Positions 24,791 through 34,874 of a stretch of DNA of 64,000 bases are shown here, one piece after another. The notes below the pieces were generated by a model. It worked only from the letters and a program-made list of their open reading frames with translations, had not been told where the DNA came from and did no database searches. The stretch comes from Drosophila miranda (Eukaryota; Arthropoda; Insecta; Diptera; Drosophilidae). Each line of letters starts with the position of its first letter. Position 1 is the first letter of the stretch. The position numbers and the translations under genes are program-made. The DNA is taken from the NCBI RefSeq assembly GCF_003369915.1, contig NC_046675.1, positions 31,953,001 to 32,017,000 of the forward strand, read 5' to 3'.

Positions 24791-25740
24791 CTTTGAGGCG
24801 ATCCGGTTGAAAGTTGCTTAAAGTTCGCTATTCTGTTATCTTCTTTAATTAATAAATGTTTAAAAGTTCAAAGATCAAATATAATCGTATTTCAAGAACC
24901 AAATGATTGCACCGCCTACGAATGCTTACTTCAGGAAATGCTGCTACTTCCCAGTTAAACAAAGAAAATTGCATTGTATTTTTAAGAAATTTCACTATTA
25001 CTTTTCCTGTGGCTTGAACCAGAGTCACATTCGTTGTGGTTCCTGTGGCTGCTGTCGGTTTAAATCTCTTCAAACGTCCCATTGTCTTGTTTGTGGTAAT
25101 CGACGAGAAGTGACCTTTGGACCTTTGATTAATAGGCATTTACAGGGCTTTCAGTGTCAAAACCAAAGCTTATTACATCCTTAATCTGGGCTGGAATATG
25201 GCATTATAAAAATATGGCCAAATTGTTGTGACTTGTGTGTGTGTGTTCTTTTTTTTTTGTAAGCAAAGGTCTCTGGCCACGTTGTAATCGATGATTGGGG
25301 ATTAGATGGAATCCCCCAGGGATAAGGAGAGTCCCAGGCTGTGGCTAATCTCGGAGATACAATGAGGATATTCTTTGACGCTGACTCATGTTTATTTAAT
25401 TCCAGACTTTGTTTGGTGTTTCTGGCGATGTTTCTGCACGTGCTGGCATGGCTTTTCCACGGCCGCAAACCTAATGAAAATTCAGCAAAAGCCATGCCGC
25501 CAAAAGGCAGACCCACATACATTTACTTGTCTCAGGTGGCTGAGTGGCAAAGTGTCTTGCCACAACAGGCCACCGGAGGGGGCACGTGCCATTGATTAGC
25601 ACTCGAGTAGCATTCAATATTCATGAGAAGTAGGAGTCGGAGGAAAGCAGTCTCTGAACGAATTGTCAATCCACAAATTTGTCATATAAAACACCTAAAG
25701 GACTAGGGGACTCCCACGGGAACCTCCCAAATGTAGAAAG
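24791..25740. other. intergenic spacer between divergent genes
   Basis: No coding sequence seen. The spacer separates the minus-strand LDLa-CCP gene from the plus-strand membrane-protein gene and must hold the latter's promoter. CATATAAAA at 25683-25691, 50 bp before the ATG, is a possible TATA box. Confidence 0.5.
25683..25691 (+). promoter_or_regulatory. possible TATA box for the TMBIM-like gene
   Basis: CATATAAAA lies 50 nt before the ATG, which would give a 5' UTR of about 25-30 nt. The position is plausible but there is no other support. Confidence 0.35.
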
Positions 25741-26505
25741 ATGGGCGATTTACCGCCTGGACCACAGACGATTGGGCGGCCGGAATTCTACAAGAAAGTC
25801 TACTCCATCCTGGTCATTTTCATCGTGATTGGACTCCTGCAGCTGGTGATTGTGAAGGCCTGCGATTATGACTTTTACAGCGGATTTCCAGTGTCCAGCA
25901 CTGTGTGGGTGCTCATCGCCTTGTGGTGCCTGCTGACCCTGCTCTGTGTGCCTGTGACCCACGCCTTTCCGATCAACTATGTGCTCGGAATTATCGCCGC
26001 CGAGGCCCTGACACTGAGCGTGCTCAGTCAGGACTTTCTGCTCCTCACGATGGCCTGGACGTATAGCATCCTGGCGGTGGCCGTACTCCTTAGTATTTGC
26101 CTCTATGTGATTGGGATTTTTATGCCGCTAAAATTTCTGCCGGGCTCACCGACGATGCTGGGTCTGGGCATTGCGGCAATCATTGTTTTAGCCTCGTTGC
26201 TAATCACACGGATTGCAACCGGGAATGAAACTATGATGTTCTATTTTAATATCGTGAGCCTGCTGTATTTCATGCTTATCGTCGTCTTTACCATCACCGT
26301 TGTCCACGACAGACGTCTGCAGCCCCTGCCCCAAGAGAAACGTATGGTGCCGGTTATCGTTTTGGCTGCCCTTTTCTTCTATATGATCCGCATGATCGCT
26401 GTCCTTGTTCTTTATGCTGTGCGCGATCTGAGCATCAAATCTGCAATAAATCCCGGAAAACTACAAAAGAGTTTCTTCCAGAAGAGATATATTCCTGAAA
26501 TATAG
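25741..26505 (+). CDS. Lifeguard/TMBIM (Bax inhibitor-1 superfamily)-like membrane protein, divergent
   Basis: A 254-aa intronless frame with about seven hydrophobic helices from residue 22 onward and a short charged N-terminus. REF-type entry into helix 1 (PEFYKKVYSILVIF) matches the R-x-F-x-R-K-V-Y pattern that opens Lifeguard/TMBIM proteins. Family members are ion-leak or anti-apoptotic proteins of ER, Golgi or plasma membrane. The protein is divergent. The usual final segment, where a conserved Asp sits in a helix like LYLDIINLFL, is replaced by a polar tail (DLSIKSAINPGKLQKSFF), so the last helix looks lost or rewritten. Lack of introns plus divergence fits a fast-evolving, possibly retroposed, testis-type copy. 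That is inference. The ATG is the first in a long clean frame. An ATTAAA-type signal follows within about 20 nt of the stop. Confidence 0.65.
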   Translation: MGDLPPGPQTIGRPEFYKKVYSILVIFIVIGLLQLVIVKACDYDFYSGFPVSSTVWVLIALWCLLTLLCVPVTHAFPINYVLGIIAAEALTLSVLSQDFLLLTMAWTYSILAVAVLLSICLYVIGIFMPLKFLPGSPTMLGLGIAAIIVLASLLITRIATGNETMMFYFNIVSLLYFMLIVVFTITVVHDRRLQPLPQEKRMVPVIVLAALFFYMIRMIAVLVLYAVRDLSIKSAINPGKLQKSFFQKRYIPEI

Positions 26506-26698
26506 AAGCGAATTTCTTGAAATTAAAGCTCTCGTTAAACCTCCTTCTTTCCATTCTTATCCGTGGCCCAAGACAAACAACACTTTGCTGACGTGTGCAG
26601 ATTTTCTGGTCACCAATCTTCGGGATAACATTGTACATGTCCAAGTTTGCTTTAGGCTTTGGGCTTTTAGCGACACAAGTTCTCGTTGAGGCCTTTTT

Positions 26699-27461
26699 AT
26701 ACCCGATACTCAAAATGAGTATTGGGGTATATTAGATTTGTGGTAAAAGTGGATGTGTGTAACGTCCAGAAGGAATCGTTTCCGACCCCATAAAGTATAT
26801 ATATTCTTGATCAGCATCAATAGCCGAGTCGATTGAGCCCTGTCTGTCTGTCCGTCTGTCCGTCCGTCCGTCCGTCCGTCCGTCCGTCCGTCCGTCCGTC
26901 CGTCCGTCCGTCCGTCCGACCCCTTCAGCGCCTAGTGCTCAAAGACTATAAGAGCTAGAGCAACGATGTTTTGGATCCAGACTTCTGTGATATGTCACTG
27001 CTACAAAAATATTTCAAAACTTCGCCCCGCCCACTTCCGCCCCCGCAAAGGACGAAAATCTGGGGCATCCACAAATCTCAGAGACTATTAAGGCTAGAGT
27101 AACCAAATTTGGTATCCGCACTTCTGTTAGATCTCACTATAAAACGTATATATCAGAATTTCGCCCCACCCTTTTCCGCCCCCACAAAGGACGAAAATCT
27201 GTTGCATCCACAATATTGCACATTCGAGAAAACTAAAAACGCAGAATCATAGATAATGACCATATCTATCAGATTGCTGAATCTGGATCAGATCAGATCA
27301 TTTTTATAGCCAAAAGGAACAAATCAATTTGCACTGGCTACGCAGCCCCCGACGTCACGCTCAGACTGATTTTCTGTCTCTCTCGCACGCACTCCTTGTC
27401 GTGTCGTTTAATATTAGCGGCGTCTGCCGGAGGAGAGCCATACTGACTTAGTATCGGGTAT
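26699..27461 (+). mobile_element. mini-me / DINE-1-like non-autonomous element (Helitron-related)
   Basis: Starts with ATACCCGATACT and ends with its exact reverse complement, AGTATCGGGTAT. The 5' end also folds locally (ATACCCGATACTC with GAGTATTGGGGTAT). It carries the core typical of Drosophila mini-me/DINE-1 sequences (CAGAAGGAATCGTTTCCGAC, then TATATATTCTTGATCAGCAT), followed by a (GTCY)n microsatellite at 26842-26918. Two homologous modules of about 137 bp follow (26938-27074 and 27076-27213), each ending in a CGCCC-CGCCCAC, then AAAGGACGAAAATCTG block. No coding capacity. The family name is from memory of the core sequence. The boundaries are inferred from the 12-bp terminal match. Confidence 0.8.
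26842..26918 (+). repeat. (GTCY)n microsatellite inside the element
   Basis: About 19 tetranucleotide units, GTCT first and then GTCC. This is the characteristic microsatellite of mini-me elements. Confidence 0.95.
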
Positions 27462-30400
27462 AACTGTAGAGTTGCGGTCTCCGCAGCAACTCACAACGTT
27501 CCCCCTCGTTGTGTTGTGTGTTTTATCAGAAGCCCTTCTGGCCGATTACACAGAGATATGGACAAAAGTAAGGGAAACAAACGTAAAGACCTGCGGCACA
27601 AATAAATAAATATCCATCCAACACATCTCTACGACTTCCCCCCTCTCTCTCTCGCTGAAATTTCCATGAAATATTTTTAGACTTGAGCTCCTCTCTGCCT
27701 TTGTGAACACTTCAGTGAACTTCAATTCTTTGTCGGGGGCCACTCGCCAATTGCAAATTTCCTTAGGGGGATCCAACTTATGTTAATTTCATAAATTCCA
27801 TTCGCTTTGGATTGCTTTTAATTCTTTAAACATAGTTGAAGTCCTAGCAGCCAGCAGCCAAAAACCAACAACAAGAAAACAACAATTTTCCTGATAAATG
27901 TGCTCGTTATTTTTCATAACCGCAGAACACAGAACAGAACAACACTTTGTTACTGCCGTCAGTGGTTGGTTGCATAATTGCGTGGGAGACTGTGTCTGTG
28001 GGAAAAAGAAACGTAGTTCTTGGTATTCTCGTATGACAATTTTTTTTTTGTGGTTAAAATATACCTGAATTGTAAGGTGAAGTCTCCAATTTGTGCGCAT
28101 ATTTTTGTGCAGGATACATATAAAAACGTATACATATGTACATACATATGTATATCTCGGGTTTCCAGCAGAATTTCGATCTGTAGTAGTGTCAACAGCA
28201 ACTGCTCTCCCTCTCTCAGCGACGCAGTTAGCATGTCTATCTTTCTCTTTCTAACCCACACCCACTCTCAACGCGCGCTCTCAACATCTGTTGCCGTTTG
28301 ATCCTCTCTGAGCGAGTCGTCTCTCCCTACGCACTCTCTCTCTCCCTGACACATGCACAGCCAGTGGACAAGAACAAACATGCACAGCAATGGGAAAAAA
28401 GGCAACGCAAGATAACACTGCAACAATCTCGCAGGGAATTTGTGGACAGCAAACAGACCAAAATACACTGAGAATAATATTAGGAACCGACAAATAAGCT
28501 TATGCAAATGAATCCATTAAAAACCACCGACAAAAGACATACAATTTTGAATTTAAATATCAATGAATATAAATAGATATTTTTAATGAATTGCGGGGGA
28601 ATATAATAATGGAAAATTAATTGTTTAAACAACCATCTTCTATTTCACTCCCCGTATATATTCGCCTCCGCAATCCGTTCGCCTAAAGGGTGGGGGGGCG
28701 GCCTATTATTTTCCATTGAATTTCGTGAAATGTAATTAAATTTTAATGCCTCCCATTATGTGAATTTGCATTTGGTCAAAAATGCTGCTGATAATTATGT
28801 AACCAATTAAGAGTAACCTTCGGCCACGTTGTCATGGCGCAAATATCTCTTGAAATTACTAAGTCGATTCGATATCGATGACAATTTTCACAAATATCAA
28901 GGGCCTTCTCTTTGTTCAATTATTTCTTGGGTAAATAATTGAAAGAAAAGGAATGTTAAGCTCGCTCTCTCTCATTCAGCTGATATCCTTTTTCGGACGT
29001 CTGCTATTAATAAAACTTGAGCAGCTTTTCCAAGTCTGACGAGGGGAGGAAAAACTGGCGGTACTTTTCTCGAATGTCAGTTAAATGTCAGACTATTTAG
29101 GGCAGGTCCACAGTCTATAATGGAAACCACATCAATTATGGAAAGGTATCAATGTTTTTTCGGGAATGGACATGCGTGTATCTAATTATGGCTTAAAATT
29201 TTCAACGAAATAACTGTTTAATTGGATAACAATTAGGGAAAAATATCCAAGGCTAAATATATCCTCTTTGAGCGGTTCAAGAGTTAGCCCAGTCCTTCAT
29301 TCAGAATTCTGGAAGCACTTTTATATTCCGGCAATCACCTCTGGTGAGCCATGCCATTAAAAACGCCTCCGCATCAAACCGTGACTTTCCCCCATGCTTT
29401 CCGGCGACATGCAATTGAACAAATAAATCTGTGGGCTAATAAATTTTTAGCAACGCCTGAAGTAGAACCCAAGCGACGAAAGCCAGCTGTGGAGCCAGCA
29501 TGCCATGCCATAAATGCTGTCGTCTGGGCCATTAAGGAAGCCTTCTCCTCCTCGACAGCCAGCCACTTTTCCTTTGGAGAGATGGAGGTCCTTCCCAGTA
29601 TCGCTTGTCGCTGGCACCAGTGCCTGGGCTTGTGCCTGATTTTCAATTGAATACTATCGTACCACACTGCGTATACGTGCTAGCTCTTCCTGGGTTCCTA
29701 CTCTTGCTATTGCTTTAAATTTCGCGCTGCTGTGTACGTACATACATATATGATTAAAAGCCATTTTTAGCACCTGTTCGGGCTGTTGATTTTGTATCAC
29801 GGGCTTTAATTGCAATTTATTTTTTATGCCATGCAATTGGATTATTTATACATGAGAGCATAAGCTATTTCGAAGCCTCTTTTTACATGAATATGAAGAT
29901 GCAGTTTTGTATAGATCTTGCAGTAGTTTGTTTGAATGGTTCTTAGTTGCTATTTAAATTGGAATAAGATCCGCAGTTCACATTGTGATACATGATAGCA
30001 TTTTGCAGGTTTTGACAATGATACTTTTCAACTATGTAATTATTACTGCACAAAAATCGGAGAAGCATTGACAGGGCATTGAATTTCCTATCAAATAATA
30101 AATGCATATCTGTTGAAATTCCATTCAAAAGTTTATTAAAGCAAATGTCCATGAGTACAGCTTTATCGATTTCATGTTGCATTTATTCAACAGTTGACTT
30201 TTATTTTATTTTAAAGAAACTTTGTGGAAATTTATGTAATATTTTGCTGTTTTCTTTTTTCGCTTTGACAAAACGAAATGAAAACCAAAATAAAAACCAC
30301 ACAACCACACACATATGCTTTTTCTAGACAACAATAGATTTCATTAAAGTTGAATTCTTCTTTTGTTTAGTCGATGACCCTCTACCTATGGGATGAACGA

Positions 30401-31219
30401 CAGTAATCCATCAGAATATAGGGAACAGAGCTTTTGCTTGCTTCCTTTAGCTCATGGAAGATTTTTCATTATTTTCTTTTTCCTTCTAATTGCTTAATCC
30501 CTTCAAGAGCCGACCTACATTCAAAGAAAATTTTTCATTTTTTCTTTCCTTAATTATGTTCAAGAATTTTCTTGTTTCGCCCCATGCCCATGCCCCAAAC
30601 GACAAAGGATTGTACTTGCTGCACCTTAAGAATGGAAGGCAAAATGCTGATAACAAACACAGGGGGGAAAGCCGCAAAGTACGGGGACTAAAAACAATCA
30701 CAACTCTGATTAAAAAAACGAGAAAGTTGACCCAGAGAAGCCCTGCATAAAAATTCTCCAACGTGTCAAAGGGAACAGTGCATCCAAGGGCTGATTTCAG
30801 ATTTCATTCTGGATTTTTCTTTCAAATTTCCCTTCGTGGTCTTGCTTTAACTTTTGTCGGAGTTCTGCTTCTTAAATTTAATACATTTTATTCGTATTTT
30901 TCATTTCCTCGAAAAGAAAACTCAAAATTAAAGTTATTTCCGGGAAATGATTGACATCGGTGCTCAGGAACACCTTTGCGAATTGAATTATTCCAGTCAA
31001 TTGCACAATCAACTGCACTTGATTGTCATTGATACATGACTTAATTGGATTTCCCGGAATCGCAGATGTCAGCAAAATGTATGCCTTTGCATTTGGGGTT
31101 TGCGGTTAATCCTGCTGGTTGCAGTGAAGGCCTGAGATTGATCTGAGAAGTCCTTAACTTCGATAGAATATTGTCTACAAAAAACCAGTATCGACTAGAA
31201 ACTCCTGTCACAATTATTG
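27462..31219. other. intergenic, no gene recognised
   Basis: About 3.7 kb between the mini-me element and the paralogue array. It holds a CT/GA-rich patch (28195-28365) that resembles a GAGA-factor-type promoter on the minus strand. From about 30870 it is sequence duplicated upstream of the second paralogue. No coding frame is convincing. Confidence 0.5.
28195..28365 (-). promoter_or_regulatory. GAGA-rich patch, possible promoter or enhancer
   Basis: Dense CTCTC motifs on the plus strand (GAGAG on the minus strand), interspersed with ACGCGCGC-type sequence. It resembles Trl/GAGA-bound promoters. No linked gene is identified. Confidence 0.25.
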
Positions 31220-31250
31220 GAGTGTATCACAAATTGCGTTGAACACAAAA
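31220..31250 (+). promoter_or_regulatory. conserved promoter motif, paralogue 1
   Basis: GAGTGTATCACAAATTGCGT begins exactly 88 nt before the ATG at 31308. The same element is at the same distance in the other two paralogues. It is probably the core promoter or transcription start. Confidence 0.5.
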
Positions 31251-31307
31251 TCAATCACAAAGATTTTCCTCCGCATAGCCAAGAGTCTTCATAGCCGCAT
31301 ACTTCCC

Positions 31308-32678
31308 ATGTTACGACTCCACGTCGGCAAAAATGCACCCAAGTACTACAAGGGCAATTGGTCCTTTGACTCGACGAAGGACGCCCTGAATTTTGAGCCG
31401 TACCACGATCTGGAGGATGTCGAGGAGCGGTACATATCCACGAATTCCTTCAACTTTCTCCGAACCATAACCCAGGAGGAAGAGCTTGTTTTTCGGCATG
31501 TTTACGGAAGAGACGATACGACTTACGATACCAGAGCGGTGGAGCTCAACGATATACGCGATCTAGTACTGTTTTTAATGCCAAGTGAGTTTCTGAGACC
31601 AAAATTCGTCGAATTCATGCACCACCAGGCGGTGTATCACCTCCTTCATTCGCTGACCATCTACTTTGAGTACTACCTCCGGATGGTGGAGTTCGTACTG
31701 ATACGACGGGATGAAATTTCCGGCGAAAAGGCCCAGATTCAGAACGAGCAAACGAATGATATGAAGCGGGTATTCTCCGTATATTTGAGTCAATATCGGA
31801 TGCTGGTGGCCCGCAATTACAGTGTGATCATCAAGGGCGAGGGCGACTTGGAAAAGTTCTACCACATGAAGAAGCTCGTCAACATTTCGCAAAGCATTTG
31901 GGACAAGAACTTTCACGAGCAGTTACTCGCATGCAGTACTCAGATCGTGTGGATTGCGATGCATCGCAGGGCCTACAATGTCATCGAAATGGAGATGAAT
32001 CGCCTGTTTCGTTCCGAGCACTTTGTCACGGCTCGAGCTGGGTATTCTATCTTCACGCCAGCAGAGAAGAGTCTCCTGTATGGACGGAACTCCAGGATTA
32101 TGAACTATCGCCAGCAGGTGTCTCCCCTCATTCAGGAGTTGCAAAAACCCAACAACGAGGACTTGCCCATTCTGTGGATTGGGAAGCGCAAGTATCGTGG
32201 CACTGATATTCGCATAATGGAGATGGAGCTGGAGTACATTGTGCCAGGACCCCAGTTGCGTCTGATCGACGTGGCCCATGGTATTTTGGGGCACCCCAGG
32301 AAGCTTTACAACACCATCCTGGAGCTCCACTGGCCCTCTGTGCGCTACTCGAATTTCTCCAAGCATCACGACCCCTATTTCATCGTTCGACAGCCCCTTC
32401 TGAAGATCCCCAAGATGGATGAAATGAAAAGGCGCCAAATGGCGGAGACCTACGAAAGTTTCTACAAAATCAAGGAGATAAACGATCATCCCTCCCGTGA
32501 AATCTATTTAAAGTGGGTGAAACGCGACAAACTCATCAATGATTATCGTTCTGGAGTCCTACTTACGAGTACCTTACTCCGAGCCGAGACCGAGTTGAAC
32601 AGCACGAGCCTCAGGCCCATTGTCGATCAGATTATTGCCGACTACAAGAAGAGTGTGGCCAATAATCGCAAGCGTTAA
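31308..32678 (+). CDS. tandem paralogue 1 (possible PPP1R36-like protein phosphatase 1 regulator)
   Basis: A 456-aa intronless protein. The frame is open upstream without an ATG, and homology with copy 2 places the start at MLRLHVGKNAPKYY. A leading W-rich motif (YYKGNWSFD) is followed by an acidic stretch, a long helical domain (about 75-260) with DIRDLVLFLMPSEFL, VFSVYLSQYRMLVARNY and HRRAYNVIEMEMNRLFRSEH, and a C-terminal half with LPILWIGKRKYRGTDIR and HGILGHPRKLYNT. I do not recognise it securely. The order W-x-W start, YRMLVARNY and RLFRS resembles the PPP1R36 family of PP1-binding proteins, which is testis- and cilium-related in mammals. No canonical RVxF motif is obvious. The tandem, intronless layout is typical of male-biased genes. 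Confidence 0.6.
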   Translation: MLRLHVGKNAPKYYKGNWSFDSTKDALNFEPYHDLEDVEERYISTNSFNFLRTITQEEELVFRHVYGRDDTTYDTRAVELNDIRDLVLFLMPSEFLRPKFVEFMHHQAVYHLLHSLTIYFEYYLRMVEFVLIRRDEISGEKAQIQNEQTNDMKRVFSVYLSQYRMLVARNYSVIIKGEGDLEKFYHMKKLVNISQSIWDKNFHEQLLACSTQIVWIAMHRRAYNVIEMEMNRLFRSEHFVTARAGYSIFTPAEKSLLYGRNSRIMNYRQQVSPLIQELQKPNNEDLPILWIGKRKYRGTDIRIMEMELEYIVPGPQLRLIDVAHGILGHPRKLYNTILELHWPSVRYSNFSKHHDPYFIVRQPLLKIPKMDEMKRRQMAETYESFYKIKEINDHPSREIYLKWVKRDKLINDYRSGVLLTSTLLRAETELNSTSLRPIVDQIIADYKKSVANNRKR

Positions 32679-33506
32679 ATTTTGTTTTCTTCATTTGCTT
32701 CATTGATTGGTTTCGCTTTTTATTTTTTTATTTAAATATTGTAGGAGTTTTCTATCTCAAATGAAATATAAATATATAATATATATCGGGCGTATACTTT
32801 ATTTCCTTCAAATGAAAATTTAAAATAAGAGTTATCCCCCGGAAACCATTGACTACGCTGCGCATTTCCGGAAACAATTTTTCAAGTAAAATTATTCCAG
32901 ACAAATGCACAAGCGACAGCATTTGATAAAATATGTTTTCTCGATGAAATCATTGGGACATGATTTAATTGGATTTCCAGGAGTCACAGGTGTCAGCAAA
33001 ATGTAGTAAGAGCCTGAACGAATCAAAGAAGGAGTCAAAGATTACAAAATACAACAAAAAACATATAAAAGTATAGGGTATTAGGAAAAGGGTATTAATA
33101 GTCAGGCAGTAGCAATGTGAGTTCCCGTTGGTTATTTCTGCTGGTTGCTTAGAGGGAACAGGAAGAAGAGACGAACGAATCCAACAAGATAACGAAAATG
33201 TGCGTGTGAGCATGTCGCATTTTAATGAATCTCAATCTCAACGAATGAACGCTTGTTTTTCGGAACGGATCTATAATGAAACCTGTTCCTGAAGACCATT
33301 CGTGGCAAAATGTTTGCCGGGTTAGCTAGTAATTTGATAAAACACAATGCCGTCAGGAACTGAATCGATCTGATTTGAAAAATGGCCCTTAGACTAGACA
33401 CTAGTGTCACAAGTATTCGAGTACATCTCAAACTGCTTTGAACACAAAATAAATCACAAACATTTGCTTCTGCATACACTAGAATCATAATAACCGCATC
33501 CTTACC
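32679..33506. other. spacer between paralogues 1 and 2, partly duplicated from upstream of copy 1
   Basis: Segments at about 32790-33000 and 33120-33500 match the 5' flank of copy 1 (30870-31300), for example TTTAATTGGATTTCC then GTGTCAGCAAAATGTA. An extra segment between about 33005 and 33125 carries GGGTATTAGGAAAAGGGTAT, which looks like a repeat insertion. Confidence 0.65.
33419..33449 (+). promoter_or_regulatory. conserved promoter motif, paralogue 2
   Basis: GAGTACATCTCAAACTGCTT begins 88 nt before the ATG at 33507, matching the other copies in sequence and spacing. Confidence 0.5.
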
Positions 33507-34874
33507 ATGTTACGCCTGCACGTGGATGACTATTCGCCAAAGTACTACAGTGGCAAATGGTCCTGGGACTGGAAGAAGGACGTCCTACACTTTGAGCCGC
33601 ACAATGATCTATCAGATGTCAAGGAGCGGTACATCACCACGAATTCCTTCAAGTTTCTCCGAACCATGAACCAGGAGGAAGAGCTCGTTTTTCGGCATGT
33701 TTTCGCAAGAGCCGATACGACTTACGATACCAATTCGGTGGTGCTCAACGATATACGAGATCTAGTACTGTTTTTCATGCCAAGTGAGTTTCTGTCATAC
33801 AAATTTGTCGAATTCATGCACCATCGGGCGGTGTATCACCTCCTTCATTCGCTGACCATCTACTTTGAGTACTACCTCCGAATGGTGGAGTTCGTAATGA
33901 TACGACGAGATGAACTTTCCGGACAAATGGGCCAGATTCAAAGCGAGCAAACGAATGATATGAAGCGGGTATTCTCTGTATATTTGAGTCAATATCGGAT
34001 GCTCGTGGCACGCAACTACAGCATAATCGTCAAGGCGGAAGGTGACTTAGGAAAGTTTTACCACATGAAGATGGTCAACATTTCGGCCACCATTTGGGAC
34101 AAGAACTTCCACGAGCAGTTACTCGCATGCAGCACTCAGATCGTGTGGATTGCGATGCATCGCAGGGCCTACAATATCATCGAAATGGAGATGAATCGCC
34201 TGTTTCGCTCCGAGCACTTTGTCACGGCTCGAACAGAGTATCCCACCTTCTCGCCAGTGGAGAGGAGTCTCCTTTACGGACGGAGCTCCAAGAACATGAA
34301 CTATCGCAAGCAGGTGTCGCCCCTCATTCAGGAGTTGGAGAATCCTAAGGAGGAGGACCTGCCCATTCTGTGGATCGGAGAACGCAAATATCGTGGCACT
34401 AACATTCGCATAATGGAGATCGAGCTGGAGTACATTGTGCCGCCACCGCAACTCCGCCTGATCGACGTGGCCCATGGTATTTTGGGGCATCCCAGGAAGC
34501 TCTACAACACCATCCTGGAACTGGATTGGTCTGCGGTGCGGTACTGCAACTTATCGATGAAACATGACCCCCATTTCATGGTTCGACAGCCCCGTCTTAA
34601 GATCCCCAAGATGGATGAAATGAAGAGGCACCAAATGGCGGAGACCTACGAAAGTTTCTACAAAATCAACGAGATATACGATCTTCCCTCCCATGCCATC
34701 TACTTAAAGTGGGTGAAACGCGACAAACTCATCAATGATTATCGTTCTGGAGGCCTGCTTACGAGTAACTACCTGCGAGCCGAGAACGAGTTGAACAGCA
34801 CGAGCCTCGGGCCCAGCGTCGATCAGATTATTTCCGACTACAAGAAGGCCATGGTCAAGCATCGCAAGCGTTAA
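33507..34874 (+). CDS. tandem paralogue 2 (possible PPP1R36-like)
   Basis: A 455-aa intronless protein, collinear with copy 1 over its whole length and ending with the same basic tail (KHRKR). It starts MLRLHVDDYSPKYYSGKWSW. It shares the long helical domain and the HGILGHPRKLYNT block, and differs most in the loop after RSEHFVTAR and in the last quarter. One residue is missing relative to copy 1 in HMKMVNIS (copy 1 has HMKKLVNIS), a clean codon deletion that keeps the frame open. Copies 1 and 2 also share 5' flanks, so they are the most recent duplicates. Function as for copy 1. Confidence 0.6.
   Translation: MLRLHVDDYSPKYYSGKWSWDWKKDVLHFEPHNDLSDVKERYITTNSFKFLRTMNQEEELVFRHVFARADTTYDTNSVVLNDIRDLVLFFMPSEFLSYKFVEFMHHRAVYHLLHSLTIYFEYYLRMVEFVMIRRDELSGQMGQIQSEQTNDMKRVFSVYLSQYRMLVARNYSIIVKAEGDLGKFYHMKMVNISATIWDKNFHEQLLACSTQIVWIAMHRRAYNIIEMEMNRLFRSEHFVTARTEYPTFSPVERSLLYGRSSKNMNYRKQVSPLIQELENPKEEDLPILWIGERKYRGTNIRIMEIELEYIVPPPQLRLIDVAHGILGHPRKLYNTILELDWSAVRYCNLSMKHDPHFMVRQPRLKIPKMDEMKRHQMAETYESFYKINEIYDLPSHAIYLKWVKRDKLINDYRSGGLLTSNYLRAENELNSTSLGPSVDQIISDYKKAMVKHRKR

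Noticed and set aside
26842-26918. CRISPR-like or telomere-like array
   Set aside because: It is a simple (GTCY)n microsatellite within a mini-me element. No spacers exist, and this is an animal genome.
31239-31307. 23-residue N-terminal extension of paralogue 1
   Set aside because: It begins at a TTG, not an ATG, and the homologous start in copies 2 and 3 corresponds to the ATG at 31308.
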